Shown here: positions 51,378 to 59,843 of the stretch, one piece after another
Layout: the number at the start of each line of letters is the position of its first letter
Position numbering within the stretch: position 1 is the first letter of the stretch
Source of the DNA: Bacillota bacterium
Lineage (GTDB): Bacteria; Bacillota; Clostridia; Lachnospirales; Lachnospiraceae
DNA length: 64,000 nt
Assembly: GCA_023423335.1 (NCBI GenBank)
Contig: JAFAFU010000049.1
Coordinates: forward strand, 1 to 64,000
Direction of reading: 5' to 3'
Notes under the pieces: generated by a model
The model's input: the letters and a program-made list of their open reading frames with translations, nothing else
Told to the model about the DNA's origin: nothing
Databases searched by the model: none
Position numbers and translations under genes: made by a program

Positions 51378-53963
51378 TTATTTTTTTTTATTTAAATTCT
51401 TGCTCAGAATATCTAATACATTATCTAAACACATCGCTGCTTCACGGATTTTAGTGGCAATCTTCGTACGTTTTTCTTTATCCTGAATGGTTTCCGGTGT
51501 TACATTAAACCCACCGCCAAGGTCTTCGAGTGCTTTCCATAATCCACCTTCGCCATTACCCGTGTTGGTATATTGTTCTGCTATTTTATTTATAATATCC
51601 GTATATTGGGGATACGATATCTTGACTTGATCTAAAAAAGCGGACGCACCACCGGAATTTGTTGCCATGTTGCATATATAAACACTGTAATTACTCCATA
51701 AATCGGTTTCGCTTTCATAACGTCCGTTTTCTATGTCGTCTGCCCACGCACGATATGCCTTCGCACCGAAAAACATACCGTTTTTCTCAGGCAATGTCAA
51801 CCAATGCGGCATTTTAATAACCGCATTACGAACAACATCATCAAAGGAAATATCACATTTCTTTTCACCGACAAAAATCCAATCCTGATTAATAGTGCCC
51901 GTTGTATCGTATTTGCAAAGCGTAGCTTTGTCCTCCCATAAAAATAATAATGTTTTTCCGTAATCTTCATATCCGACAAACAAAAAATGGGTTAAAACAT
52001 CGGTTCTTATGCCTGGAGTATCTGTCCGGGTTGTCTTTACTATAACAGGGACACCCCTGTCGATATATGCCATCAATGTTTGCAGATACATTGTCTTATT
52101 CGCGTTGATTTGTTCCGCAGTTACATAGGTATGTTCGTATCCAATGGCATCAAATACATAGCTTATATATTCCGGCCCTGAAAGATATCCCGAAACGCAG
52201 TATTCACAAAATGTTGATTTATTTTTGTTATACACCATTGTGAAACCGTCACCGGTAATCCCTGTGAAAGTCCAATAGTTGATTTTTGGGGGTTCCTCCA
52301 GCCGTTCCACAAGGAATGCCATGCAGTCATTGAGTGCATAATTTTTCCCTTCCATCCCGTTGATAATACCTCTGATATCCGGAAGGGCATTATTGCTCTG
52401 CTTTGTGATCATTGAAATTTCTCCTTTTTTCAAATTTATTTTTGGAGTTGCCTTTAACTGTGAAATCATAATTTTACGAAAGTAAACCTTATTCAAGCCT
52501 CGTGAAGCCACAATAATCTCGTGCGGCGCCTGCAGCGCTAAGTCCATTTTCATATATGGAAAATGAATACCGCAATAACGTACTTCGTTGTTTATGATAA
52601 CGGCAAAATGTTTTTCTCCGACAATCCATGTTAAATAATTGTCTTCAGGAATTTTTATTCTGCCGAGTTTAGGATAACTGTAATAATCTCCTATTATCGG
52701 CTGGTGAAATGCAATAGCTTCACTGGATGAACCATAATCAGCGCCATTCCCCATATTAATGCCGTATATTTCATTGCCGTATTCAAAACGCACACTTGAA
52801 ATTCCTCGTTCAGCACCCGAATAAAATGGTATTTTTTCTTTATCAATGCGGAAATTAATATCCACTCTGAACGGATATTTAACATGAATATCGGTTGCGA
52901 TTTTTAGGGAAGTCCAAAGCAAATATTCCCTTTCCCCATCAATCGGAAATTCTTCTGACCATAAAATAGGATTGGCGCTTTCAATTTCTTCCAATGTAAT
53001 ATCATATATCTGCTCATTGGGGTTGTAGAGTGAACTGTCCGGCATACGCTTTTTAACAGGCAGAAAAACCTCAACTTTTTCACGCTGATCATCTGGTGAA
53101 AACACAGATTCAACCAGCGTTTCATGCCGTAGCCGACCGTCATAAAGATAATCTACTTTATAATATTTATTTTCATCGAAACTTTTTAACATCGCACGAT
53201 GAAATGCACCTATATCCTCATCTATAAATCCACTGCCAACGGCAAATAATCCGCCGTCAAAATGAATATCAGCATAAGGACTGTTATTTTTAAATTCTTC
53301 CTCTACTTTCTGAAGGATAATAGTGTCATTTCTACTGTCTTGATATTCGAATAATTCATGACGCCCTGGTATACCTCTAGGGATATCATGCAGCATCAGC
53401 CAATCAGTGAAACCGTCCGGATCAGATGTATTTCCATTTTTATGCTTGGAAGATAACATTCTCATCGACGGTAGATCTATAATGGATAAATTAATTTCAG
53501 CTTGCAATTTATCGGATACGGCTGATAGCTTCTCATAAGTGCCTGGCTTATGTTCTTCAATACTTTCAAGCTGCTTGTTCATTTCATCATAAAGCAATGG
53601 TAAGGCCGATATTTTATTGATACCGTTCTTTATCATAGTCTGTAAAAACTCATTAACAATACATTTCAGCTCAAATAAGGTATTAACTTCCTCGTCGATG
53701 GCGTCGATGCGGTTGACAAAGGCCTCTACTACAACGCTCATATCCTGACTTTGATAAATGCGGATTATATCCTTGATCGGGATTTGCATTTTACGCAATA
53801 CCATGATTTGTTTAAGCAGCTCTATATTTTCGGCATCATAATAGCGGTATTTTTCAAAGTCCGGACGGACACTTTGTATCAGTCCCATCTGCTCATAATA
53901 ACGTAAACTACGGGAAGATATTCCTAAATGGTTTGTTAAATCCGTTATTTTAATTAAATTCAT
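51378..53963 (-). CDS. MerR regulator fused to GyrI-like, beta-rich and C39/BtrH-like domains
   Basis: 861 residues. MerR winged helix (about 1-70: ITDLTNHLGISSRSLRYYEQ), dimerisation helix, GyrI-like ligand domain (about 165-310: MRMLSSKHKN to VEVFLPVKKR). Next is a beta-rich region (about 330-505: EREYLLWTSLKIATDI, YLTWIVGEKHFAVIINNE) of sandwich type. A C39/BtrH-like papain-fold domain (about 518-861) follows, with NYALNDCMAFLVE (Cys about 547) and LTHFLFVGYED (His about 659). Inside the frame ATG 52412 follows AAAGGAGAAA by a proper distance, so the last 344 residues may also be made alone. It has its own MerR-type promoter. The function is unknown; the Cys-His pair could act on an acyl or peptide ligand, or only bind it. 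Confidence 0.7.
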   Translation of the reverse strand: MNLIKITDLTNHLGISSRSLRYYEQMGLIQSVRPDFEKYRYYDAENIELLKQIMVLRKMQIPIKDIIRIYQSQDMSVVVEAFVNRIDAIDEEVNTLFELKCIVNEFLQTMIKNGINKISALPLLYDEMNKQLESIEEHKPGTYEKLSAVSDKLQAEINLSIIDLPSMRMLSSKHKNGNTSDPDGFTDWLMLHDIPRGIPGRHELFEYQDSRNDTIILQKVEEEFKNNSPYADIHFDGGLFAVGSGFIDEDIGAFHRAMLKSFDENKYYKVDYLYDGRLRHETLVESVFSPDDQREKVEVFLPVKKRMPDSSLYNPNEQIYDITLEEIESANPILWSEEFPIDGEREYLLWTSLKIATDIHVKYPFRVDINFRIDKEKIPFYSGAERGISSVRFEYGNEIYGINMGNGADYGSSSEAIAFHQPIIGDYYSYPKLGRIKIPEDNYLTWIVGEKHFAVIINNEVRYCGIHFPYMKMDLALQAPHEIIVASRGLNKVYFRKIMISQLKATPKINLKKGEISMITKQSNNALPDIRGIINGMEGKNYALNDCMAFLVERLEEPPKINYWTFTGITGDGFTMVYNKNKSTFCEYCVSGYLSGPEYISYVFDAIGYEHTYVTAEQINANKTMYLQTLMAYIDRGVPVIVKTTRTDTPGIRTDVLTHFLFVGYEDYGKTLLFLWEDKATLCKYDTTGTINQDWIFVGEKKCDISFDDVVRNAVIKMPHWLTLPEKNGMFFGAKAYRAWADDIENGRYESETDLWSNYSVYICNMATNSGGASAFLDQVKISYPQYTDIINKIAEQYTNTGNGEGGLWKALEDLGGGFNVTPETIQDKEKRTKIATKIREAAMCLDNVLDILSKNLNKKK

Positions 53964-53995
53964 AAAAATCACCCGTACCTAGATTCGATATTTTT

Positions 53996-54026
53996 ATCAT
54001 ATCACTTGACCGTGGGGCAATGTCAA
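53996..54026 (-). promoter_or_regulatory. MerR-type promoter with 19-bp spacer of the MerR-C39 gene
   Basis: Minus strand TTGACA (54021-54026), 19 bases, TATGAT (53996-54001). A dyad TTGAC, 11 bases, GTCAA covers the -35 and spacer. The overlong spacer is the hallmark of promoters twisted open by MerR activators, so the gene probably autoregulates. Confidence 0.75.
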
Positions 54027-54109
54027 CAAGTACTTTTTCGTTTTTATGTTTGTATAACAAAAAGAAGCCCATCACTTTGCAGTAATCGGCTTCTTTCAAT
54101 ATATGAAAA

Positions 54110-54619
54110 CTATTTTGCACAGGTTTTATATAAGAAACGTCCATAGCCTATTTCTGCTGCATTTTTCATTAATTCCCCGTTCAGCCATAATGCGGTATCT
54201 GAAAAACTCCTATTGGATAATGGCCATTTGGCATATTGCTTTGACAGATAAACTGCGTCCGACAAATCGTTTAATTTTGAAACCCATTTATCATGTAGTG
54301 AGTTTATTATTACTTTGGCTTTTTCAACACTTCCCGGCCAAGGAATATCTTCTTTTTTTAAGGTGGTATTTCCAAAATTGTAATCCAATGCGGTGCTCCA
54401 CCAATATATAATATGCCACAAAGTCCATGCAATGCTGGGCGGTCCAATCTCGTAGTTTTCGGTTTCAGGCCAATCTGCACGCCAGCCATCTTCCTGCTTG
54501 TGCACCTGCAGTCCCGCAGAATTGAACGCCCATAGCGCCTCTGCCTCCTCAAGATTGTCCATATGGTATAGATAAAGCTGCCAGCACATATCTAGCTGAA
54601 ATAATATACTCTCTTTCAT
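54110..54619 (-). CDS. DinB-superfamily protein
   Basis: 169 residues with the four-helix DinB/YfiT pattern: MKESILFQLDMCWQLYLYHM, IGPPSIAWTLWHIIYWWSTA (metal His) and helices to the end. These proteins are metal-dependent and often act as thiol-transferases or are DNA-damage-related. Only one of the three usual His ligands is evident, so metal binding is uncertain. Upstream a TATACT -10 box lies in the spacer. Stand-alone gene. Confidence 0.75.
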   Translation of the reverse strand: MKESILFQLDMCWQLYLYHMDNLEEAEALWAFNSAGLQVHKQEDGWRADWPETENYEIGPPSIAWTLWHIIYWWSTALDYNFGNTTLKKEDIPWPGSVEKAKVIINSLHDKWVSKLNDLSDAVYLSKQYAKWPLSNRSFSDTALWLNGELMKNAAEIGYGRFLYKTCAK

Positions 54620-54971
54620 GATCGTACCTCTCTGCTTACATTCACAGTTGTGTTAGGCTAACATAATAATCTGAATTTAGTATATCAGAAACGTTACATA
54701 AACAAAAGACCCTAACTCACGAGAGTTTATGTACTTTTGCTTCATTATCTAGTGTGCGTCCACAGATTGGATAATCAGCGATAGCAATATACTTTTTTTT
54801 ATGAATCCCTCTCTTCAATGGCTATAAAATGCCTGTCTATGGCGTCACAGAGGAAAGCCAAAGACAGGCTGTTTTACTCATTTAACGCTAAAAGTCACCT
54901 CTACGCTGCCGCTGCCAAGAGTATTTTCCGGTTGGCCCTTACAAGGGGGCTTTGTTTTCTTTACATTTTTC
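54620..54971. other. Intergenic stretch with a bidirectional hairpin and a coding relic
   Basis: A hairpin (GCCTGTCTATGGC with GCCAAAGACAGGC, one mismatch, 54831-54869, then TGTTTT) looks like a terminator. On the minus strand 54878 to about 54960 reads PENTLGSGSVEVTFSVK and a stop, the end of an unidentified beta-rich protein. No intact gene. Confidence 0.45.
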
Positions 54972-55085
54972 CTACGGTATTGACAAAGTATCCCCTGCAC
55001 AAGGATGAGCAGTCAGCAAAGAGATAAGCTGCTGCCCCACTGTTCCGGTAGCACCCAACACATCCACCTTTATTTTTTCGGACAT
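54972..55085 (-). pseudogene. Truncated aspartate-semialdehyde dehydrogenase (N-terminal fragment)
   Basis: 37 codons starting MSEKIKVDVLGATGTVGQQ then LISLLTAHP and a stop. This is the NADP-binding start of Asd (normally VGVLGATGMVGQ). The rest of the roughly 360-residue enzyme is absent. It retains an ATG but has no function. Probably a fragment left by recombination. Confidence 0.75.
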
Positions 55086-55105
55086 TTTATTTTTATTTCT
55101 TTCTT

Positions 55106-55690
55106 TTAAGAAATTGCCAGTGATACGGCACAATACAACAGAACAGAGGCCATCGCATAATTAAAGGGCCGATAATACCTTGTCAGAAACTTTTGAAGTG
55201 CACCGCCGACAGCTGCCCATGTAATTGTACCGGCTACACCAATCGCCGTCAGGCAGATTGAGTGAATCAGCAGAGAGGGCAGGCTTGTATCATAGGGCAG
55301 CACATATCCTGTAAAAACCGTAATTGCATACAGAATAATTTTTACATTGACGAATTCCAGCCAAAACCCTTTCCAAAATGACATAGACCGACTTTCTCCA
55401 TCTTCCGGCCGACTGTGCGCCACATGAATCGCAAGCCAAACAATATAAAGAGCCCCAACATATTTTAAGAAGTCCGCTACGGAAGGAACATACTTTGCCA
55501 GTTCATAGCAAAACAAAGCGCACATTACCATAACGCATAAGAAGCCCGCCGCGATTCCCAGCAGCACATCTTTTCCCTTCCGCCAACCATTTTGACTGAC
55601 TGCATACAAAGAAACGATGTTATTGGGGCCGGGCGTAAACGCCGTGACAAGCGTATAGGGCAAATACGAAACAATCGTTGAGAATAGCAC
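55106..55690 (-). CDS. LysE-family amino-acid exporter
   Basis: 194-residue membrane protein with six predicted helices. The first carries the family signature TLVTAFTPGPNNIVSLY; later ones include GKDVLLGIAAGFLCVMVMC and GALYIVWLAIHVAH. LysE/RhtB proteins export amino acids or similar small molecules. I choose GTG 55690, eight bases after GGGGG; the longer frame to 55771 adds a non-family extension through the promoter. It is divergent from a LysR regulator, the usual arrangement for this exporter type. Confidence 0.88.
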   Translation of the reverse strand: MLFSTIVSYLPYTLVTAFTPGPNNIVSLYAVSQNGWRKGKDVLLGIAAGFLCVMVMCALFCYELAKYVPSVADFLKYVGALYIVWLAIHVAHSRPEDGESRSMSFWKGFWLEFVNVKIILYAITVFTGYVLPYDTSLPSLLIHSICLTAIGVAGTITWAAVGGALQKFLTRYYRPFNYAMASVLLYCAVSLAIS

Positions 55691-55715
55691 TTGAAACACC
55701 CCCTTTCTATCTGCT

Positions 55716-55744
55716 ATAATACACACGAAAATTGATTTTGTAAA
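55716..55744 (-). promoter_or_regulatory. Promoter of the LysE gene in the LysR-LysE divergent region
   Basis: Minus strand TTTACA (55739-55744), 17 bases, TATTAT (55716-55721). The 117-base divergent region is where the LysR protein should bind. Confidence 0.65.
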
Positions 55745-55807
55745 ATCGAAATATTTTAAGATATTATTCAATACAATTTAAGTATTCGAAAAGGGGTCAG
55801 AACACTT

Positions 55808-56698
55808 ATGGAATTAAAATACTTGAACACATTTCGTATGATTGCGGAAGAAGGGAGTTTCTCAAAAGCTGCGGAAAAGCTGAATTATACACAGTCCACA
55901 ATTACTTTCCAAATCGGGCAGTTGGAGGATGAGCTGTCTGCAACGCTTTTTGAAAAGGTTGGCAGAAAGATGGTGTTGACCGAAGCGGGAAAACGCTTGA
56001 TTCCTTATGTAGACGAAGTATTCCAGTCCGTTAAGAAGTTGCGCTATTTTGAACGAGATCTGGCGGCTTGTCAAGGAGATTTGCATATTGGTGTGGGAGA
56101 AACCTTGCTATGCTACCGTCTGCCCGCAATTTTGAAAGAGTTTCATCGGCAGGCGCCAAAGGCCCGATTGTTCCTCCGCTCCATGAATTGCTATGACATT
56201 CGGGATGCGCTCTTGGACGGTTCGTTAGACTTGGGGGTATTCTATGATTACGTTGGAGGCTATAACTCCCATTTAACTGTAATGCAGATGGGATGCTACC
56301 CACTAACATTAGTCGCGTCCCCCGAAACGAAAAAAAAATATACTGATTTTATTACACCGAATCAAAAGATTTCCCTTCCATTCATAATCAATGAACCTAC
56401 CTGTGTATTCCGACAAATTTTCGAGCAGTATCTCCGCGAGAGAAAAATAATCCTTGACCATACAATCGAGCTATGGAGTATTCCTACCATCAAAAATCTT
56501 GTAAAAAACGATGTGGGCATCTCATTCCTTCCGGACTTTGCGGTGCAGGAGGAATTAGAGAAAGGCGAGTTAGTCGCAATAGAAACCGAGATTGCAGAGA
56601 ATAAACTATCAGCTATTTGCGGATATCACAAAAATAAATGGATTAGTCCGCTTATGCAGTTGTTCATTGATTTATGCCGGGAAATTGGTGATAAGTAA
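55808..56698 (+). CDS. LysR-type transcriptional regulator
   Basis: 296 residues. The N-terminal winged helix reads LNTFRMIAEEGSFSKAAEKL then QSTITFQIGQLEDELS and LFEKVGRKMVLTEAGKRLIP. The C-terminal periplasmic-binding-like effector domain (about 90-296) includes DLHIGVGETLL and DGSLDLGVFYD. Likely controls the divergent LysE exporter in response to an exported amino acid (inference from arrangement). Weak AAAAGG ribosome-binding site. Confidence 0.92.
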   Translation: MELKYLNTFRMIAEEGSFSKAAEKLNYTQSTITFQIGQLEDELSATLFEKVGRKMVLTEAGKRLIPYVDEVFQSVKKLRYFERDLAACQGDLHIGVGETLLCYRLPAILKEFHRQAPKARLFLRSMNCYDIRDALLDGSLDLGVFYDYVGGYNSHLTVMQMGCYPLTLVASPETKKKYTDFITPNQKISLPFIINEPTCVFRQIFEQYLRERKIILDHTIELWSIPTIKNLVKNDVGISFLPDFAVQEELEKGELVAIETEIAENKLSAICGYHKNKWISPLMQLFIDLCREIGDK

Positions 56699-56802
56699 AA
56701 GATAAATGCAAAGAGGGTGCGCGCTGACAGGAAAGGTCTGAGGGTGCATAAACCGCCGCGCTGAAATAAGGAATATCCTCGAAGAGGCATGTGCCAAATC
56801 CC

Positions 56803-56848
56803 AGCTACAATAAAAATCCCTTGAGATCAAGGGATTTTTATTGTAGCT
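56803..56848. terminator. Terminator after the LysR gene
   Basis: A perfect 21-bp stem (AGCTACAATAAAAATCCCTTG and its complement) with loop AGAT and internal T-run. It stands 104 bases after the LysR stop and could serve both directions. The rest of 56699-56968 shows no gene. Confidence 0.75.
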
Positions 56849-56968
56849 AAATTTAGCTTGTTTTTATAATAATACTGGAAAAAGATTTTTGGAATCGAAG
56901 AATATTGCTGATATCCTAAACAACAAATTAGCATTCGTTAAGCCTCATATAATGCTTATACTATTCGC

Positions 56969-57394
56969 TTATAACAACGCAAAATGGGCACTCTCGATAA
57001 TTGATTTCATTTGACATAAGCAAAAAGGGTGTCCGGCGGGATCAAGCATAACTCTCCAATGATCAGAAAATTGCTCATCTGCGATGGCTGCTCCACAATG
57101 GATTGCATATTGAACCGCTTTTTCTAAATCATTAACGGCGAAGTCTATATGTGCCATTTGCTGTTGAGCTTCAGGTTTTGCCGGCCACACAGGCGGTTTA
57201 TACCCAGGATTCCGTTGAAACATTATACCAGGATATGTTCCCTGCTTGGTTCCTGGAGCGTATACACATGCCCAATCTTCATCGATAAACATTATTTCCC
57301 ACTTGAGCAACGCCGCATAAAATTTTGCTAATTTATGCGGGTCTTCGCTATCCAACGTAAATGAGTACATTTTGATTTTTAATACATCATCCAT
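56969..57394 (-). CDS. VOC-superfamily (glyoxalase-like) protein
   Basis: 141 residues: MDDVLKIKMYSFTLDSEDPH, KLAKFYAALLKWEI, QQMAHIDFAVNDLEKAVQYA and VMLDPAGHPFCLCQ, the two-module VOC fold with conserved closing motif. Ligand unknown. ATG 57394 has AGGAGGG ahead. Its upstream region resembles those of the UmuC-like and flavin-reductase genes. Confidence 0.83.
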   Translation of the reverse strand: MDDVLKIKMYSFTLDSEDPHKLAKFYAALLKWEIMFIDEDWACVYAPGTKQGTYPGIMFQRNPGYKPPVWPAKPEAQQQMAHIDFAVNDLEKAVQYAIHCGAAIADEQFSDHWRVMLDPAGHPFCLCQMKSIIESAHFALL

Positions 57395-57397
57395 AAC

Positions 57398-57540
57398 GCT
57401 AATCCCTCCTAATATAAATAATCTACGCTGCAACCTCCTGTTTACCTGCGCGATGCAATACCGTTAATTCCATAATATCACATTTTTAAATAAAAAAAAA
57501 GACATACTATCCCCCTTTAGCGGGAAAGTATGTCTCTTGG
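57398..57540. repeat. Cassette repeat copy 1 (leader plus terminator)
   Basis: Resembles 61450-61595 over about 140 bases: a GGAGGG ribosome-binding region, TATATTAGG, AAACAGGA, a TCCATAATAYCACA stretch and the terminator hairpin AGACATACT...AGTATGTCT (57501-57535). The identity is moderate and patchy. A shorter match to the UmuC-like leader (near 51305-51365) shares AAACAGGA and TCTGC. Confidence 0.5.
57492..57535 (-). terminator. Terminator of the MerR-kinase gene
   Basis: AGACATACT with AGTATGTCT and an inner CCC/GGG, followed on the minus strand by nine T. Confidence 0.82.
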
Positions 57541-57587
57541 AAAGTTAGATCAAAAAAGATGCAGGCCTCAGCTTCGTATAATGCCTA

Positions 57588-58700
57588 TTAAGCGCGAGGA
57601 AATCCAAAATATTCCGCAATTATATCCGCTGTTTGTTCCACTGTCGAATTATCATCCAAGAAAATTTGTTTTACTCCATACGGGTTAGTTCCACGGGGAC
57701 TTTCGGGTTTGCCCTTTCCCCATACTGCATTTAACTTGCGGATAAGCCTTTCCTTTTCATCTTCGGAAATATCACGGCGGCGAATTTCATTTTTATACCG
57801 ATCGATAAAATCATCCAAAGGTCTATTGTTGGAAATCACAACTGCATAAGTTACAATTTGGATTATACTGTCAATGTCAATATCGTTTTCACAGATTATT
57901 TTTTCATGTTTTGCAGAAAGCTGAATCAAATCCATTATAACCATCGGCGTAAAATCATGTACGATTCCACGTTCCCTCTGCATAGCGTCTTCAGGATCTT
58001 GCGCAAAAAAATCCGGTATATTTTCTGATAATCCCGGTTGAAACTGAGGGTCGGCGTTTTGGTGATGTATATGCCTATACTCGCAGGTGTGATATACGAA
58101 AATACCGTATCTGCGGCCAAGCTCATCCGCCACGGCCGCTCCGTCCCCCAAGATAAAATAAACATTCTGCAACAATCGCTTCAAGACATTATCGGGTATT
58201 TGCAATCTTGATACGGCTTTTTCCTTCAATTTTTCCGCTACTTCAAACAACCGATGCACAGGAGAGGGGTTGCCGGTATACTCCACATTGATGATCTGTG
58301 TTTCGATTTCCTTTGCCTTATCATACAGCAATTTTACATCGGAGTCCTTACTAAAATCGGCCTGTTCAATCTGGCGGATAAATGCTATTACGATCTCCTT
58401 TAACTCATGCAAAAGCGCGACTTCTTCGTCAATGTCGATCACCTTTTTGCCCAGCACTTCCAACACCACCTCCGAACCGGACGTGTTAAAAATACGCTGG
58501 ATGTCTTTGATGCTGATATTAAGCTTACGCAAGATCAAAATCTGCTCAAGTCTTTTTATATTGGCTTCGTCATACATTCGGTACGCATAATCATTGCTTT
58601 TTACACTTTGGATAAGCCCCATGTCTTCATAGTATTTCAAAGCCCTCGCGGAAATATCATACTTTATTGATACCTCGCGAATTTTGATAAGCTCGCTCAT
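57588..58700 (-). CDS. MerR regulator fused to a degenerate nucleotide-kinase-like domain
   Basis: 370 residues. MerR winged helix (6-75: IREVSIKYDISARALKYYED) and a helical linker to about 165. The C-terminal half (about 175-370) resembles small P-loop kinases of the shikimate/nucleotide type: NVYFILGDGAAVADELGRRY aligns with the P-loop strand and helix, but the Lys-Ser/Thr of GxGKS/T is missing (GDGAAV). HTCEYRHIH and the LID-like Arg-rich segment RYKNEIRRRD follow. It probably binds rather than phosphorylates its ligand, or is inactive. It has a 19-bp-spacer promoter with a perfect operator dyad and a strong terminator. A MerR-kinase is a rare architecture. Confidence 0.75.
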   Translation of the reverse strand: MSELIKIREVSIKYDISARALKYYEDMGLIQSVKSNDYAYRMYDEANIKRLEQILILRKLNISIKDIQRIFNTSGSEVVLEVLGKKVIDIDEEVALLHELKEIVIAFIRQIEQADFSKDSDVKLLYDKAKEIETQIINVEYTGNPSPVHRLFEVAEKLKEKAVSRLQIPDNVLKRLLQNVYFILGDGAAVADELGRRYGIFVYHTCEYRHIHHQNADPQFQPGLSENIPDFFAQDPEDAMQRERGIVHDFTPMVIMDLIQLSAKHEKIICENDIDIDSIIQIVTYAVVISNNRPLDDFIDRYKNEIRRRDISEDEKERLIRKLNAVWGKGKPESPRGTNPYGVKQIFLDDNSTVEQTADIIAEYFGFPRA

Positions 58701-58730
58701 TTTTCAACTCCCATCATGATTATTACAATC

Positions 58731-58761
58731 ATGATACCGTACGACGCAACGTCGTAGTCAA
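58731..58761 (-). promoter_or_regulatory. MerR-type promoter with 19-bp spacer and perfect operator dyad
   Basis: Minus strand TTGACT (58756-58761), 19 bases, TATCAT (58731-58736). TACGACG-TTG-CGTCGTA (58740-58756) is a perfect dyad centred in the spacer. Confidence 0.85.
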
Positions 58762-58810
58762 TAGCTTTTTCGCATAAAATATAAATTTTCTGCGCAATCT
58801 CATTATAACA

Positions 58811-58852
58811 AAAACCTGCCGACAAAGCAATTTCAGCCTTTTCGGCAGGTTT
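58811..58852 (-). terminator. Terminator of cassette D
   Basis: AAACCTGCCGA pairs perfectly with TCGGCAGGTTT across 19 bases, followed on the minus strand by TTTTTGTT. Confidence 0.8.
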
Positions 58853-58964
58853 CAATTTTGTGAAAACAATGGAAAAAGAATTTTTATGTATCCTCCATTT
58901 TCAACTTCGCCAGAGGCATCTATAACCTTAGAACGGCTGTTTTGCAATTCAAACGTAGCCAAAG

Positions 58965-59135
58965 TTATCCGCCGTCTACCAACGCGCCCGTCATCCCCCC
59001 GAAATAAACGAAATCATAATGGCAATTTCCGGTCAAATACCTTGCCGTTAATGTAAGCCACTTACAAAAATGATAATTAGCTGGGGAATAACTCTCCGGA
59101 CCAGTTTGATTTGTCCTTTTGATCGGTTCGCTCAT
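58965..59135 (-). pseudogene. Truncated duplicate of the cassette D effector, leader kept and body lost
   Basis: 56 codons beginning MSEPIKRTNQTGPESYSPA, almost the same leader as the next gene upstream, then YHFCKWLTLTARYLTGN and a stop. The body is not that of the neighbour. AAAGGAG lies ahead. It begins two bases after the neighbour's stop, so it could still be translated. In another frame the region to about 58853 is open (ITLATFELQNSRSKVIDAS), but I cannot name it. Confidence 0.6.
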
Positions 59136-59137
59136 TT

Positions 59138-59782
59138 TCATTTCTCCTTTTTACATGAAAAAAGATAGGATAAATTTGATACTGCTCCGGGATTTGGATT
59201 ACATTCTTTTATATAAACCTCTGCATGAAAATATCCAACAGGATACGGGATTCCCTTCCCATCCCCCAAAATTTTATCTCTTGTGGCCACATACATTTTC
59301 TTTATCATATCGTTAAATTCACCGTAAAACGTAGCGAGTGCGACATCAGATTCCGGAATATCCCTGTATGAAAAACCATCGGGAACGGGAGTAGCCGCTT
59401 TCATAAATTTGCCGACGATATAATGATACTTTGTCCCCTTTTTTCCAGATTCCATATCATCCTGATGCATAAATCCGCACGGTTCAGTTATCATAAAAGC
59501 ACAATCTTCCATCGCGTCAAGAACAGCGAAAATCTCATTAGCTTTCCCCCATAACATATCCGCTTTTTCAGTAATTTTTATCTTCCCTTCAATCTCCTTG
59601 CCGATGAACCTCGATGCCGGTAAATGGATGTACTCAATACCTAACATTTCGACAACATGATTTTTTATTATGTTGTCGACTTCCGATTGCGTCCGTTCCT
59701 GCATCATATTCAAAAACTTCGGTGTTTTCGGGGAATAACTCTCCGGATCAATTTGATTCGGCTTTTTGATCGGTTCGCTCAT
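59138..59782 (-). CDS. GyrI-like/effector-binding-domain protein with SYSP leader (cassette D)
   Basis: 214 residues. Leader MSEPIKKPNQIDPESYSPK then TPKFLNMMQ. The body has IEYIHLPASRFIGKEIEGKI, KYHYIVGKFMKAATPVPDGF, DVALATFYGEFND and YPVGYFHAEVYIKE, the usual motif order of a GyrI-like domain (aromatic ligand pocket, closing strand). No DNA-binding part. AGGAGAG eight bases ahead. It lies 61 bases after the intact AraC regulator at 59844-61118. Confidence 0.65.
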   Translation of the reverse strand: MSEPIKKPNQIDPESYSPKTPKFLNMMQERTQSEVDNIIKNHVVEMLGIEYIHLPASRFIGKEIEGKIKITEKADMLWGKANEIFAVLDAMEDCAFMITEPCGFMHQDDMESGKKGTKYHYIVGKFMKAATPVPDGFSYRDIPESDVALATFYGEFNDMIKKMYVATRDKILGDGKGIPYPVGYFHAEVYIKECNPNPGAVSNLSYLFSCKKEK

Positions 59783-59843
59783 ATTTACACTCTCCTATAT
59801 GGTTTTGCCAATAATCTATCATATAAGTACCCGGCCTGTCTTA

